From positions 3,725,501-3,789,500 of the forward strand of contig NZ_CP090095.1 of NCBI RefSeq assembly GCF_021391675.1: a DNA stretch of 64,000 bases. Direction: 5' to 3'. How positions within the stretch are numbered: the stretch's first letter is position 1; each line of letters starts with the position of its first letter. A program made the position numbers and the translations under genes. The stretch is from Neorhizobium galegae. Lineage in GTDB: Bacteria; Pseudomonadota; Alphaproteobacteria; Rhizobiales; Rhizobiaceae. Below, one piece after another: positions 8,619 to 17,889 of this stretch. The notes beneath the pieces are model-generated. The model did no database searches. It was not told where the DNA came from and was given only the letters and a program-made list of their open reading frames with translations.

Positions 8619-9632
8619 ATGGACACAGATATCCTAATGCACCGCGGCTATACCGGGATCGGGGCCGATGTCGGCATCGTGGTGATCGGACGCAACGAAG
8701 GGCAGCGTCTCATCGACTGCCTCAGTTCGCTCAAAACCCATCGCGACCGTACGATCTACGTGGATTCGGCCTCGTCCGACGGAAGCGCCGAGGCGGCGGC
8801 CGCCCTCTGCGCGGAGGTAGTGCCGCTGGACATGACAATTCCCTTCACCGCGGCGCGCGCGCGCAATGCTGGTTTCGACGCCGTCATGCGGCGCTGGCCC
8901 GATACCATCTTTGTGCAGTTCCTGGATGGGGACTGCGAACTCGACACCGGATGGATAGCGACAGCCACGACCTTTCTGGTCATGCGCAAGGATGTCGCGC
9001 TGGTCTTCGGACGACGGCGCGAACGGTATCCCGAACGCACCATCTTCAATGCCATGTGCGATCACGAATGGGATGGGCTGCCGGGCGAAGTTCAGGCATG
9101 CGGCGGCGATATTCTCATCAGAGCCTCCGTCCTCAAGGATCTCGGAGGTTACTCCCCAGGGCTGATCGCGGGAGAAGAGCCGGAACTTTGCGTCCGCCTG
9201 CGCGAGAGAGGTTGGAAGATCTGGCGCCTCCCTTCCGAAATGACACGCCACGATGCGGATATAAGCCGCCTGAGCCAATGGTGGCGGAGAAGCGTACGCT
9301 GCGGGCATGCCTATGCGCAGGTGTCTCATCTCCATCGGACATCGCCATCCCGGATATGGACGAGAAATTTCCGGCGCGCAGTTTTCTGGGGCGGCTTGCT
9401 GCCGCTGGTCACAATCGCGGGCGCGGCTTTGCACCCCGCCGCCCTGGCGCTTCTGCTGCTCTATCCGCTTCAGCTGCTGCGCCTGGCTCGGCGTACGCGA
9501 CCGGCGCTCGGAAATGCTCTGCTTTTCGCAACTTTCGACGTGCTGGGCAAATTCCCGGAAATGCAGGGCATCGCGCAGTTCTACCTAAACCGGTTGCTCA
9601 ATCGTCGACAAAGGATCATCGAGTATAAGTAG
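8619..9632 (+). CDS. GT2-family glycosyltransferase with C-terminal membrane segment
   Basis: From ATG 8619 the protein has 337 residues. The GT-A core begins almost at once with VGIVVIGRNEGQRLIDCL, then VDSASSDGS and the metal-binding FLDGDCEL, and a WRLPSEMTRHD block. A hydrophobic stretch (about 248-280) probably tethers it to the inner membrane, as in ExoA-like enzymes. A longer frame from 8544 exists but has no ribosome site and adds residues before the fold. It is likely one of the enzymes that assemble the repeat unit. It converges with the polymerase gene 41 bases downstream. Confidence 0.82.
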   Translation: MDTDILMHRGYTGIGADVGIVVIGRNEGQRLIDCLSSLKTHRDRTIYVDSASSDGSAEAAAALCAEVVPLDMTIPFTAARARNAGFDAVMRRWPDTIFVQFLDGDCELDTGWIATATTFLVMRKDVALVFGRRRERYPERTIFNAMCDHEWDGLPGEVQACGGDILIRASVLKDLGGYSPGLIAGEEPELCVRLRERGWKIWRLPSEMTRHDADISRLSQWWRRSVRCGHAYAQVSHLHRTSPSRIWTRNFRRAVFWGGLLPLVTIAGAALHPAALALLLLYPLQLLRLARRTRPALGNALLFATFDVLGKFPEMQGIAQFYLNRLLNRRQRIIEYK

Positions 9633-9673
9633 TTCAAATCAATATCTGTCGAAGGTTCGCAGCTTGCGTCCCT

Positions 9674-11230
9674 TCAGTGCATGCCCAACACTCGCATCTT
9701 CTTTCTGCCATCGTCCGGAGAGCCTTGGCGGGCCAGCAGGTTCAAGCCAAGGACCTTCAGTGGAAGATATTCCCGGTTTCTGGCGAAGCTCGGAGCGAGA
9801 ATTGCGGCGCACATGGCGGAGAAAGTCCAATATATATAGGGTATGACAGAAACGCTGCTGGTTGTAATAATCACCAGGAGCATCGCGACCAGGATACCCA
9901 AAACTGCCTTGTAGTTTAACGCATCCGAGTTACCCTCGAACGATTTTCGAGTCAGCGCCGACGTAATAAAGGCGAAATATAGTACAAATATAAACAAGCC
10001 GATTAGTCCGTAATATAGCGCGACTTGCAGATAAGTATTCACTATATCAATAATACCCTGCCCCTGTATCATGGTCTGCATCTCTGGTTCCTTCAGGAAT
10101 GAAGCCGAACCGAAAAGCGGATAACGCTGGATGACTATCAGAGAATTTTCGAAAAGGCTGGATCTGTAAGTTTCGCTACCCTTATCCGCCGATCCGACAA
10201 ACGGAAGCAAGTTTATGAAGCGGTCAAGAAATGGGGGATGCAGGAACAGCAACGCAACCACCCCGGGCAAACCTGCAAGAGCAAGCCTGAAAGACCTCTT
10301 CGGGTTAGTGATGGTCAAGAACAAGAGACAAAATGCGAAACCCAGCCACGGGCCTCGTGACACGCTCGAAAGCAGCCCGAGCACCAGTACGCCTAGTGCC
10401 GCATAACGCCAGGCACCTAGCGGGACTGGGCTTCGGAGAGCCAAGAGACAACCGGCTCCGGTCATGCAGACGAAGCCGAAGGCAATCGCTTCGATAGACG
10501 TGGCTGAAGCACGCAGGAGCCCGTCTCGAAATAGATAGGCGGTTATAAGAAACACGTCCCATTCCTGCACGACGACATAATAGACTCGCCAGCTTTTCGA
10601 TATCTCCAGAACCCCGATGGCGCTCAGGGGCAGCACGCCGACCACGAAGGCGAGAAGCGCTTTGTTCATATCAAGACTGGAGCGGATCACCCGGCTGAAG
10701 ACAAAGTAAGGAAGGCAGATATCGAGAAAATTGCCGGCCAGGATCCGAAGAATGGAATTGAAATCTCCCAACCTTACGGAAAGCAGCGAGGTATACGCCA
10801 CGAAGGCAATCACAAGAACATCCAAGCCCCGAAATTCCCGAGTGCCTCGGTCCCTCAATAGCCTGACCGCAATCGGCAGGAGAATTGTAATCGCCAGCCA
10901 ACGAGGAGGATCGAGATCAATAATCTTGTTGAAGATGCCGGGTATCCCGCTGGGGATAGGCACGCAGGGCGCAACAAACATCAGGACTATATAGAAAAAC
11001 GCCGGCTGCTTGGAGTATCGGTGAACATAAAAGCTCACGAAAGCCATCGCGACAGCAAAATCAAAAAAACCCCTGGATAGGAAGGTGATGACGGTCGCCA
11101 GCAGCCAGCAATTTCGCCAAAGACGGAGCTCAGCCAGGCCGATTATCGGCACCGCTATCTTCCCGCCGACATAAAGGGCAGGGGCAGCGGCTATCAATAC
11201 AAAGACAAGCGAGCGCAGGAATTCTGGCAT
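9674..11230 (-). CDS. Wzy/WaaL-like polysaccharide polymerase or O-antigen ligase
   Basis: The 518-aa protein is hydrophobic, with about a dozen predicted membrane segments. It contains the LSSVSRGPWLGFAFCLL block (about residue 290) characteristic of the Wzy_C/O-antigen-ligase fold. A larger periplasmic loop follows (about 335-385), where catalytic Arg and His residues sit in the family. It would polymerise repeat units, or ligate the polymer, at the outer face of the inner membrane. The gene is more AT-rich than the flanking loci, which is common for Wzy genes and may reflect transfer. Polymerase is favoured over ligase because the co-polymerase lies in the same cluster. Confidence 0.75.
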   Translation of the reverse strand: MPEFLRSLVFVLIAAAPALYVGGKIAVPIIGLAELRLWRNCWLLATVITFLSRGFFDFAVAMAFVSFYVHRYSKQPAFFYIVLMFVAPCVPIPSGIPGIFNKIIDLDPPRWLAITILLPIAVRLLRDRGTREFRGLDVLVIAFVAYTSLLSVRLGDFNSILRILAGNFLDICLPYFVFSRVIRSSLDMNKALLAFVVGVLPLSAIGVLEISKSWRVYYVVVQEWDVFLITAYLFRDGLLRASATSIEAIAFGFVCMTGAGCLLALRSPVPLGAWRYAALGVLVLGLLSSVSRGPWLGFAFCLLFLTITNPKRSFRLALAGLPGVVALLFLHPPFLDRFINLLPFVGSADKGSETYRSSLFENSLIVIQRYPLFGSASFLKEPEMQTMIQGQGIIDIVNTYLQVALYYGLIGLFIFVLYFAFITSALTRKSFEGNSDALNYKAVLGILVAMLLVIITTSSVSVIPYIYWTFSAMCAAILAPSFARNREYLPLKVLGLNLLARQGSPDDGRKKMRVLGMH

Positions 11231-11410
11231 CTAACGTCTCTTGCCCCGCCGCAATGATCTGAGGAACGCCTGCATATTGTATATTTTCCCCGCCACCCGC
11301 CGCTATCGAGCAAGGTATCCCGCTACGCTGGAATGCTACCCATTCGGTTGCGGGTCGCCACACGGTAAAAGGGATTCCCACCTACTAACTTTGGAGGCGG
11401 CATACGACTA

Positions 11411-11524
11411 ATGCGCAGCTTGCTCGCGGGCGCCTTGTATTATCTCGTCTGGTGGTGGACGGCCACGTTCCGCGACAAGCACTGCAACAGATATCCGAGT
11501 GAATACGGAGAACATCTGCCGTGA
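11411..11524 (+). CDS. 37-codon hydrophobic small ORF coupled to the glycosidase gene
   Basis: ATG 11411 opens a short frame encoding a peptide with one hydrophobic, Trp-rich segment (LLAGALYYLVWWWTATF). Its TGA overlaps the GTG start of the next gene (GTGA at 11521-11524). A GGAGG lies 13 bases upstream, which is long but usable. The overlap and membrane-like composition make it plausible as a real small protein or a coupling leader. No family is recognised. Confidence 0.35.
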   Translation: MRSLLAGALYYLVWWWTATFRDKHCNRYPSEYGEHLP

Positions 11525-13095
11525 ACCGCCGAACACTTCTTCAAATGCTGGCAGGTCTTGCAGCCACCGAACCTTTCAACGCCTTTTCGTTTGGGCAAGC
11601 CTCAGCCAGAGAGGACTATCCAAGCCGTTTGGGCGTGAATCTAAGCCCGATGAATTATTGGGCCACCGAGCAGGTCTTCTCCGACCTGGCCTATAACGCC
11701 TCACGCTGGCGTGTGCAGGTCAGAGGCGCACCCTTTACATGGGACACGCCGTTACCGCCGATGACACCGGACGGGTACCCGTTGAACGTCCCGGAGAACT
11801 CTACGATCGAGAGTTTCCTGATCTTCTCACGTGAACGGAGAAATCTGCCTGTAAATCTCTCAGTTTATTATGATGGCAAGGGAAAACTCGGATATCGCGA
11901 AGGCGCCGAACTGGAGGCGCGTTTGCCCGGGCGCGATGATGTGCGAAATCTTCGCAAGGACGCGGCTTTCACCACAATCTTGATGGAAACCGATCCTTCC
12001 GATCCGATCCGCAACATCCGTGTCTACGAACGAGGCAAAAGGCCGACACAACGATTCCGCGAGCCCTTCCTCAGGCGGTTGAAGCGCATGTCTACGCTAC
12101 GCTTCATGGACTGGATGGCTACCAATAACTCGGCGGTCCGCAGCTGGGATGATCGGCCCCGTGTGGGCCACTTCGGTAAATCCGATGCCGGAACGCCGCT
12201 TGAGTACATGATCGAACTGAGTAACGAGCTACAAATCGACCCTTGGTTCAACATGCCTCACCAAGCCGATGACGAATACATCCGCCGGTTCGCACAGCAG
12301 GTGAAAGACGGCTTGGACGGAAACCTGATGGTGAATGTGGAGTATTCCAACGAAGTCTGGAATTCCAGCTTCGGCCAGGCGGAGTATGCAAAGGAAAAGG
12401 GGCTCGAACTCGGACTTTCGAGCAACGAGTTCGAAGCCCAACTCCGCTACTACGCCCAGCGGACAACGGAAATTCTTGCCATCTGGGAAGACGTATTTCG
12501 TGGACAGACGCAAAGGGTCATCGGGATTTATTCTGCTCAATCCGTAAATGATTGGACCAGTGAAACGATACTGTCGTGGAAGGGCGTGCGGGCGCATGCG
12601 GACGTCCTTGCCATCGCGCCCTATTTCGGCGGCAGTCTCGGGTCGCCTGAGCGAGCTGAAGCGGTTTCCAGATGGCCTTTGGCCCAGTTGTTCACGGAAC
12701 TTGAACGGGACGTATTAAACGACAATCGGAAGATGATCGAGGCCCAGGCTTCCGTTGCCAAGAAATATGGCGTCAAGCTTTACGCCTATGAAGGCGGACA
12801 ACATCTTGTCGGACATACTGGTGCAGAAAACAACGAGAGGATGACGAACCTCTTCATAGCGGCAAATCGTGACAGACGGATGGGCGATCTCTATCTCCTC
12901 CATCTGAATATCTGGCAGCGATCCGGTGGAGATGCCTATGCCCTATATTCTTCAATGACGGATGCGAGCAAGTGGGGCAGTTGGGGGCTGTTGGAAAATG
13001 AGAGCGACAGCAATCCCAAGTGGCTGGCAATAGAGAAAATCCTCATGCGGAGGGAGTTCCAATCAGAAACGGGCTCCGTAAGTATTGCGCGATAG
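11521..13095 (+). CDS. Exported glycoside-hydrolase-like protein (clan GH-A pattern)
   Basis: This 524-aa protein starts with GTG and MNRRTLLQML, a twin-arginine-like or Sec signal (1-29). The body shows SNEVWN with Glu278 and YAYEGGQH with Glu424. Two glutamates, the first preceded by Asn at the end of a strand, are the acid/base and nucleophile pattern of clan GH-A TIM barrels. Homologues are often named cellulose-binding domain protein. A role in trimming or releasing the polysaccharide made by this locus is inferred from position. The GTG is favoured by coupling to the small ORF and a GGAG upstream. The exact GH family is not assignable by eye. Confidence 0.65.
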   Translation: MNRRTLLQMLAGLAATEPFNAFSFGQASAREDYPSRLGVNLSPMNYWATEQVFSDLAYNASRWRVQVRGAPFTWDTPLPPMTPDGYPLNVPENSTIESFLIFSRERRNLPVNLSVYYDGKGKLGYREGAELEARLPGRDDVRNLRKDAAFTTILMETDPSDPIRNIRVYERGKRPTQRFREPFLRRLKRMSTLRFMDWMATNNSAVRSWDDRPRVGHFGKSDAGTPLEYMIELSNELQIDPWFNMPHQADDEYIRRFAQQVKDGLDGNLMVNVEYSNEVWNSSFGQAEYAKEKGLELGLSSNEFEAQLRYYAQRTTEILAIWEDVFRGQTQRVIGIYSAQSVNDWTSETILSWKGVRAHADVLAIAPYFGGSLGSPERAEAVSRWPLAQLFTELERDVLNDNRKMIEAQASVAKKYGVKLYAYEGGQHLVGHTGAENNERMTNLFIAANRDRRMGDLYLLHLNIWQRSGGDAYALYSSMTDASKWGSWGLLENESDSNPKWLAIEKILMRREFQSETGSVSIAR

Positions 13096-13290
13096 CAGTC
13101 TCCTGCCGGCCGTCCCGTCATCTGGCGTGTATGAGCGATCCACGCCTCGGCTGACGCAACGGATTTCTCGACGTCCTTCGCCAATCTTCGGCATTCGCCG
13201 AGCCGTGCGAACTGCCTCCCTGCTCTAGATTACCTGTTCATCATCGCCGAGCCGGCCAGGACGCTTCCGACGTGGATGCAAGGCGCGACA

Positions 13291-13614
13291 TCATTGCGGC
13301 AGATGCCGAACGGCGAGAGGAGCGACGTTCTGCGGAGGCAAATCTGGGTCCTTGCGCTGACCGAGCCGCCCGGAGACCAGATATGACGACAGCGCAGCAA
13401 AGGCGATGGTCACCGCGATGGAAGCCCAGTAGGCCGGATCCAGTCGCAGCGATCGCCTGAGGGTGAAACGCCCGAATTCCGGAAGGGACATCGGTTTGTC
13501 GTAGAGTGAATGGGCGATGACAAAACCGCTGAGTACGAAGAAGACCGCAACGCCCAGCCCGCCGTTCAACAACGCCGTCTCAACCCAGTCAGGGAGGAAG
13601 ATCAACAGACACAA
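13291..13614 (-). pseudogene. Acyltransferase family 3 (OafA/ExoZ type) remnant
   Basis: About 107 codons on the minus strand read GGLGVAVFFVLSGFVIAHSL followed by FGRFTLRRSLRLDPAYWASI, the hallmark second helix and Arg-rich loop of membrane acyltransferase-3 proteins. A normal gene is about 350-400 codons. Here a stop lies two codons upstream of the only start (TTG), so the first helix with its catalytic-region His is missing, and the frame ends soon after the fourth segment. It is truncated at both ends. It probably once acylated the polysaccharide of the neighbouring locus. Confidence 0.7.
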
Positions 13615-14065
13615 TCGTCAGATCTTTGTCGATACGGTCGGCCTTGTGGGTTCACGGGGCCGGAATATCCCGCTTTCATGACACAGCACCGAAGGCATCG
13701 CGATAAAAGTATTGATCAAACAACTGACCGGCTGCCTAGGGGGCAACCGGCCAGTCTACAACGCCGAAACCCGAGGCGTTCTGCTCAAGTCCGCACTATA
13801 AAATAGCACAATCATAGATCGGCGATATTGCAATCAGGCCACACCTCAAGTGTAATTTTCGAACGCCTAATTTAGCCAACCAAATGCCGAACGAATTGCC
13901 GTCGAGTTTCGTGTACTTCGCCCGAAACTGCGCATGTAAAGATAGAAAACAACCTGTGATTATTAAATTTTATCCTATCCACAACGAATGAGAGAACCTA
14001 ATCCTTTTGATTGAGTTGATGTCTCTTGCAGATAAAGGAATAATACTTCTGCCAAACAGACTGCT

Positions 14066-14105
14066 GAAGGCTCGAACGGGAAAAACGGTCGGGCCTTCTC
14101 CTTTT
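14066..14105 (+). terminator. Rho-independent terminator without an upstream gene
   Basis: GAAGGCTCGA (14066-14075) pairs with TCGGGCCTTC (14089-14098) with one G-U pair, followed by TCCTTTT. No plus-strand coding gene precedes it for almost 1 kb, so it may end a small RNA beginning near 13980-14030. Confidence 0.55.
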
Positions 14106-14190
14106 GGTGAACCTGACATTTGTCAACGCTCGTGGTGTTATGTTGCCCGAGGCGTCCTGTCAGCCTCGAGTATTTCCCGTGTTGCGGACG

Positions 14191-14222
14191 CCCTCGCTGT
14201 TTGATCGGCGAGGGTTTCTTTT
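14191..14222 (+). terminator. Second Rho-independent terminator without an upstream gene
   Basis: CCCTCGC (14191-14197) pairs perfectly with GCGAGGG (14208-14214), and TTTCTTTT follows. It lies 86 bases after the previous terminator with a further small hairpin (GAGGC/GCCTC near 14150) between them. The arrangement fits a tandem small-RNA pair. Confidence 0.6.
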
Positions 14223-14239
14223 AGGGAAAAAGCGAGGAA

Positions 14240-14361
14240 AGCCAGCCTGCCGCCCATCTCCGGAGCGCTGGCTGGAAGCCTGTAAAAGGCGAATGGCTTT
14301 ACAGGGCGCGTTGAAGATAGCAGCGAGCCTACGCCTTAAGAGGTAGCCCCCTGGCGTAGGC
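14240..14361. repeat. Run of three stem-loops downstream of the secretion operon
   Basis: Perfect inverted repeats follow one another: AGCCAGC/GCTGGCT (14240-14246, 14267-14273), CCTGTAAA/TTTACAGG (14279-14286, 14298-14305) and GCCTACGCC/GGCGTAGGC (14327-14335, 14353-14361). The last lies just after the adaptor gene stop and probably terminates that minus-strand operon, although no long U-run follows it. Confidence 0.5.
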
Positions 14362-14379
14362 CCGAGCAGGTGGGGCTTA

Positions 14380-15720
14380 TCAGCGCTCGCTGAACGCTCT
14401 CGACATGCTGTCCACAACCGGCTTGACCAGATAGCTGAAGAACGTTCTGACCGCAGTCTGGATCATGATTTCCGCCGGCATGCCGGGTTGCGGAGTAAAC
14501 CCCTTGATGCGGGCGATCTCGTCAGACGAGATATTGATGCGCGCGACATAGACGTCGTGGTTTGAGAGCCCTGCCCTGCTATCCTCCATTGCGTCCGCCG
14601 AGACATAGAAAACCTCGCCCTGCAGGACCGGGGTCGTGCGCTGGTTCAATGCGATGAGGCGGACCGTGGCTTTCTGGCCGACCTTGACGCTGTCGATCTC
14701 GTTGCGAGGCACCTTTGCCTCGATGATCAACGGCACGCCGGCAGGCAGGATCTCCATGATCCCCTTGCCGCTTTCGATAACGCCACCCGTCGTATGGTAA
14801 TATGTCCGCACGACAGTACCTGACACCGGAGCAAGGATCGTCGCGCGACGCAGAACATCGTCGGCTTCGCGTGATTGTTCGCGCGAAGTATCACGCTCGC
14901 CCTGGATCGATTGTAGGCGGTCGAGCGCTTCCTCCCGATATGTCTCCTCAGCGCGCATGATCTCCTGCTGCCCCTTCAGGAGCTGGGCTCCGGTTTCCGA
15001 TACCTCCGCCTCCAGCCGGCCGATCTGCCCTTCGGCATCGGCGATCGCCCGTTGAAGCGCTCTGACCTCGGTTGCTCGCAGCAATCCCTTGGTCAGCAGA
15101 ACCCGCTTGGTATCGTATTCGTCCTTGAGCAGGACGAGCTGCCGCGACATGGCCTCGCGGTGCCGGGTGTAACCTTCGCTGCGGAATTCCAGCGCTTTCA
15201 TGTTCTGCTTCAGCAGGGAAAGCTCGGTCGCCAGCTTCATGCGCTGGGCCTTGAAGTTGAGCTGTTGGGTAAGGATGATCGCGGAAACATCCGGGTCATC
15301 CCTGAAATCGTTCAGGTATGACGAAATCTTCATGGAGTCGGCACCCTCGGACTGGGCGGTAAGCCGGGCGGCCGTTGCTTCCAGCCTGACGCGTCTGAGG
15401 AAGAATTCCCGTTTCTTGGCCTGCGATGCGGTCTCGTCAAGCCTGACCACCGGCTGGTTCTCGACAACCTGGTCACCCTCGCTGACCAGCAGCTCCCTGA
15501 TGATACCGCCCTCGAAATGCTGCACGATCTTGTTGCGGCCGGTTGCGACGAAACTGCCCTGCGCGATGACCGCCGCCGCGAGCGGGGCCGTCGCAGCCCA
15601 GGTGCCGAAACCGCCAAAGGCTATGGCCGTCAGCGCCAGACCGGTCACCGTCTGTTTCCAGACCGACCGGGGAACTTCCGAGTACCATTCGAGATCGTGT
15701 ACCTTGGCGACAGCAGACAT
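14380..15720 (-). CDS. Type I secretion membrane-fusion (HlyD/PrsE-like) adaptor
   Basis: The 446-aa protein has one membrane segment (about 25-45) and a lipoyl half-motif IVQHFEGGIIRELLVSEGDQV. A long alpha-helical hairpin (about 95-280) follows, then the second lipoyl half (APVSGTVVRTYYHTTGGVI) and a beta-barrel region ending in PGMPAEIMIQT. This is the HlyD/PrtE/PrsE family that links an ABC exporter to a TolC-type channel. ATG 15720 with AGGGG 7 bases upstream is preferred over TTG 15726. It follows the ABC gene by 9 bases, so they are co-transcribed. No TolC gene is present; the channel must be encoded elsewhere. Confidence 0.9.
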   Translation of the reverse strand: MSAVAKVHDLEWYSEVPRSVWKQTVTGLALTAIAFGGFGTWAATAPLAAAVIAQGSFVATGRNKIVQHFEGGIIRELLVSEGDQVVENQPVVRLDETASQAKKREFFLRRVRLEATAARLTAQSEGADSMKISSYLNDFRDDPDVSAIILTQQLNFKAQRMKLATELSLLKQNMKALEFRSEGYTRHREAMSRQLVLLKDEYDTKRVLLTKGLLRATEVRALQRAIADAEGQIGRLEAEVSETGAQLLKGQQEIMRAEETYREEALDRLQSIQGERDTSREQSREADDVLRRATILAPVSGTVVRTYYHTTGGVIESGKGIMEILPAGVPLIIEAKVPRNEIDSVKVGQKATVRLIALNQRTTPVLQGEVFYVSADAMEDSRAGLSNHDVYVARINISSDEIARIKGFTPQPGMPAEIMIQTAVRTFFSYLVKPVVDSMSRAFSER

Positions 15721-15729
15721 GCCCAACCC

Positions 15730-17878
15730 CTATTGCAACAGATGGCCGAATGAACCGGTATTGATGTCGATGCCGCGGGCTTCGATGGCCTTCAGCACAT
15801 CCGCCCGCATCCCGAACAGCGCAACGGTGCCGTTCACCAGCAGAAGAACCTTGTCGACGTTGCTGAGGAGAGCCGGACGTTGCGTGATCGTCGCGACGGT
15901 TATCTTGTGTTCCTTGGCATGCTGAAGTGCATGGAGCAGCGCCGCATCACCCGCATTGTCGAGATTGGAATTCGGCTCGTCCAACACCACCATCCTCGGA
16001 TCGCCGAAGAACGCCCGGGCGAGCGCGATGCGCTGCTTCTGGCCGCCCGAAAGGGGAGAACCATCCGCCGCAACCACCGTTTCGTATCCGTGGGGCAGGC
16101 TGGCGATCATCTCATGAACATCGGCCAGCATCGCGGCGCGGTAAATCTGCTCGTCAGCCGCATCCGGCCGCATCCGGGCGATATTGGCCTTGATCGTGCC
16201 GGGGAAGAGCTGCACGTCCTGCGGCAGGTAGCCTATGTTTTCGCCGAACTGCCGCTGATCCCAGTTCCTCAGGTCCATCAGATCCAGGCGGACACTGCCC
16301 GACGTGGGCAGGATCGATCCGACGAGCATTTTTCCAAGAGTGGTCTTGCCGGCGCCGGAATTGCCGATGATCGCCAGCAGAATCTCCGGGCTGCAGGGCA
16401 AACGAGACGCCGTTGAGCACGACACGCTTGGTTCCCTGCGGTACATAAAGGAGGCGTTCGACATCCAGGCGCCCCTCGGGCTTCGGCAGGTTCAGACGGT
16501 CGAAATTCAAGGGCGAGGATTTCAGCAGCGCCGTTATCCGAGCGTAGGCCGCGCGGGATTGGCTGTATTGGCTCCATCCTTCGATGGCCCCTTCGATCGG
16601 CGCCAGCGCGCGACCCGCAATGATGGACGCCGCAATCACCATGCCTCCGGTGAGCTGCCCCTCGATCGACAGGTAGGCGCCCCAGCCAAGCATCGCGATC
16701 TGCGTCAGAAGACGGCATGCCTTCGATATGGCCGCAATGGTGATGTTCCGGTCCTGGGCAATGACCTGCGCCTTCAGCGAGGTGGCGGTATCCTTGCCCC
16801 AGATCTGTACCGTCTCGGGGATCATGGCGAGCGCATTGATGATCTGCGAATTGCGCGACATCGATTCCAGATGAAGATTGGCCTTTATCTGCGCGGTATT
16901 GGCTTCGGCAAACGGCTCGGCCGTCATGCGCTGGTTGATCTGGGTGAAAACAAGCAGCATGAGGGCCGTCAGGACTACGATCAGGCCCAGATGCGGATGG
17001 ATGAGGAATACCGCCACCACGAAGAGAGGGGCGATCGGCGCGTCGAGGAACGAGAGCAAGGTCCTGGAGACCAGGAACGAGCGAACCTGTTGAAGATCGC
17101 CGAGCACCTGGTATTCGCGGCCATTGCTCTGAAGCGAGGCGCGGGCGGCCGCGCTCAGGATCGGAGCGCCGAGCTGCGCCGCGATCTCCACCGCGGTCCG
17201 CATCAGGATGAAGCGCCGAAGCGCGTCGAAGGCCGCCTGCAGAATGACGGCGCCGACGATCACGATCGTCAACATCACCAGGGTGTCAAGAGAGCGGCTG
17301 GTCAGCACCCGGTCCGATATCTGGAACAGGTAGACCGGGATCGCAAGCACCAGGATATTGCTGGCGACGGTGAACAGCATGACGATCGCCAGGTTCCGCC
17401 GCACGGCGGTGACGCCCGCCCGCAGGCTGGCCGAAAAATCGACCGGCGCGAGACGCTTGTGAAACGTTCCGTCGCCGCCGCGGCCGCCGCCGGTCGACGG
17501 CGATTTTCCGAAGGTCTTTGTTTCGGTCCGCAAAGGTCCGGTGTCGGCATCGATCGTGATCATGCCTTCCGGCGCCTTTGCCTCCGTCGCTTCGCGCACC
17601 GTGGACTTCGGCTCGATTTCGATGATCCTGTCACTGGCAGGCATGGGCAGAATATCGGCTCCGGAGGAGTTTTCATTCGTCCGGGACGGATTCTGCGAAG
17701 CGTTTCTGGGTTCCAGTCTGGATATCGTTGCTGAAGGGGCTGCGCCACCGGGTGACAGTTTCAGGCATTCGTCCACAGCGCGCTCCAATTTTTCATAGAT
17801 ATCCTCACCGGCAAGTTGCTGACCTTCATCGTGATCATGGGCCTGTTCCAGATCGGCCCTTTTTTGGACATCCGACAT
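15730..17878 (-). pseudogene. Type I secretion ABC exporter (PrtD/PrsD-like), interrupted by a frameshift
   Basis: The gene should encode about 715 residues: a low-complexity N-terminal extension (about 1-150), an ABC-transporter membrane domain with PrtD-type helices (about 160-440) and an ATPase domain. The frame breaks at 16381-16382, where one extra A on the plus strand (T in the gene) shifts SFALQPGD out of frame. Removing it gives QPGDLLAIIGNSGAGKTT with Walker A. LSGGQKQRIALARA and MVVLDEPNSNLD follow in the second frame, which ends at 15730. As read, the first frame stops near 16154 without an ATPase. ATG 17878 has a GGGGGG ribosome site; ATG 17890 overlaps the upstream stop. It is either a true mutation or a sequence error. 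Confidence 0.85.
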
Positions 17879-17889
17879 GTTTCCCCCCA

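Larger units (their letters stand above)
13096..14379. other. Gene-poor region between polysaccharide and secretion loci
   Basis: About 1.3 kb has no intact gene. It contains an acyltransferase remnant (13291-13614), an imperfect 14-bp inverted repeat (13723-13736 with 13742-13755), an AT-rich stretch (13800-14030), two terminator structures (14066-14105 and 14191-14222) and three further stem-loops up to 14361. The composition differs from the coding flanks, suggesting decay after loss of a gene. No transposase is visible here. Confidence 0.6.

Noticed and set aside
8174..9628. Open frame of 484 codons on the plus strand overlapping two glycosyltransferases
   Set aside because: A different frame over the GT2 gene and antisense to the GT4 start; its translation has no domain, whereas 8619-9632 has GT-A motifs.
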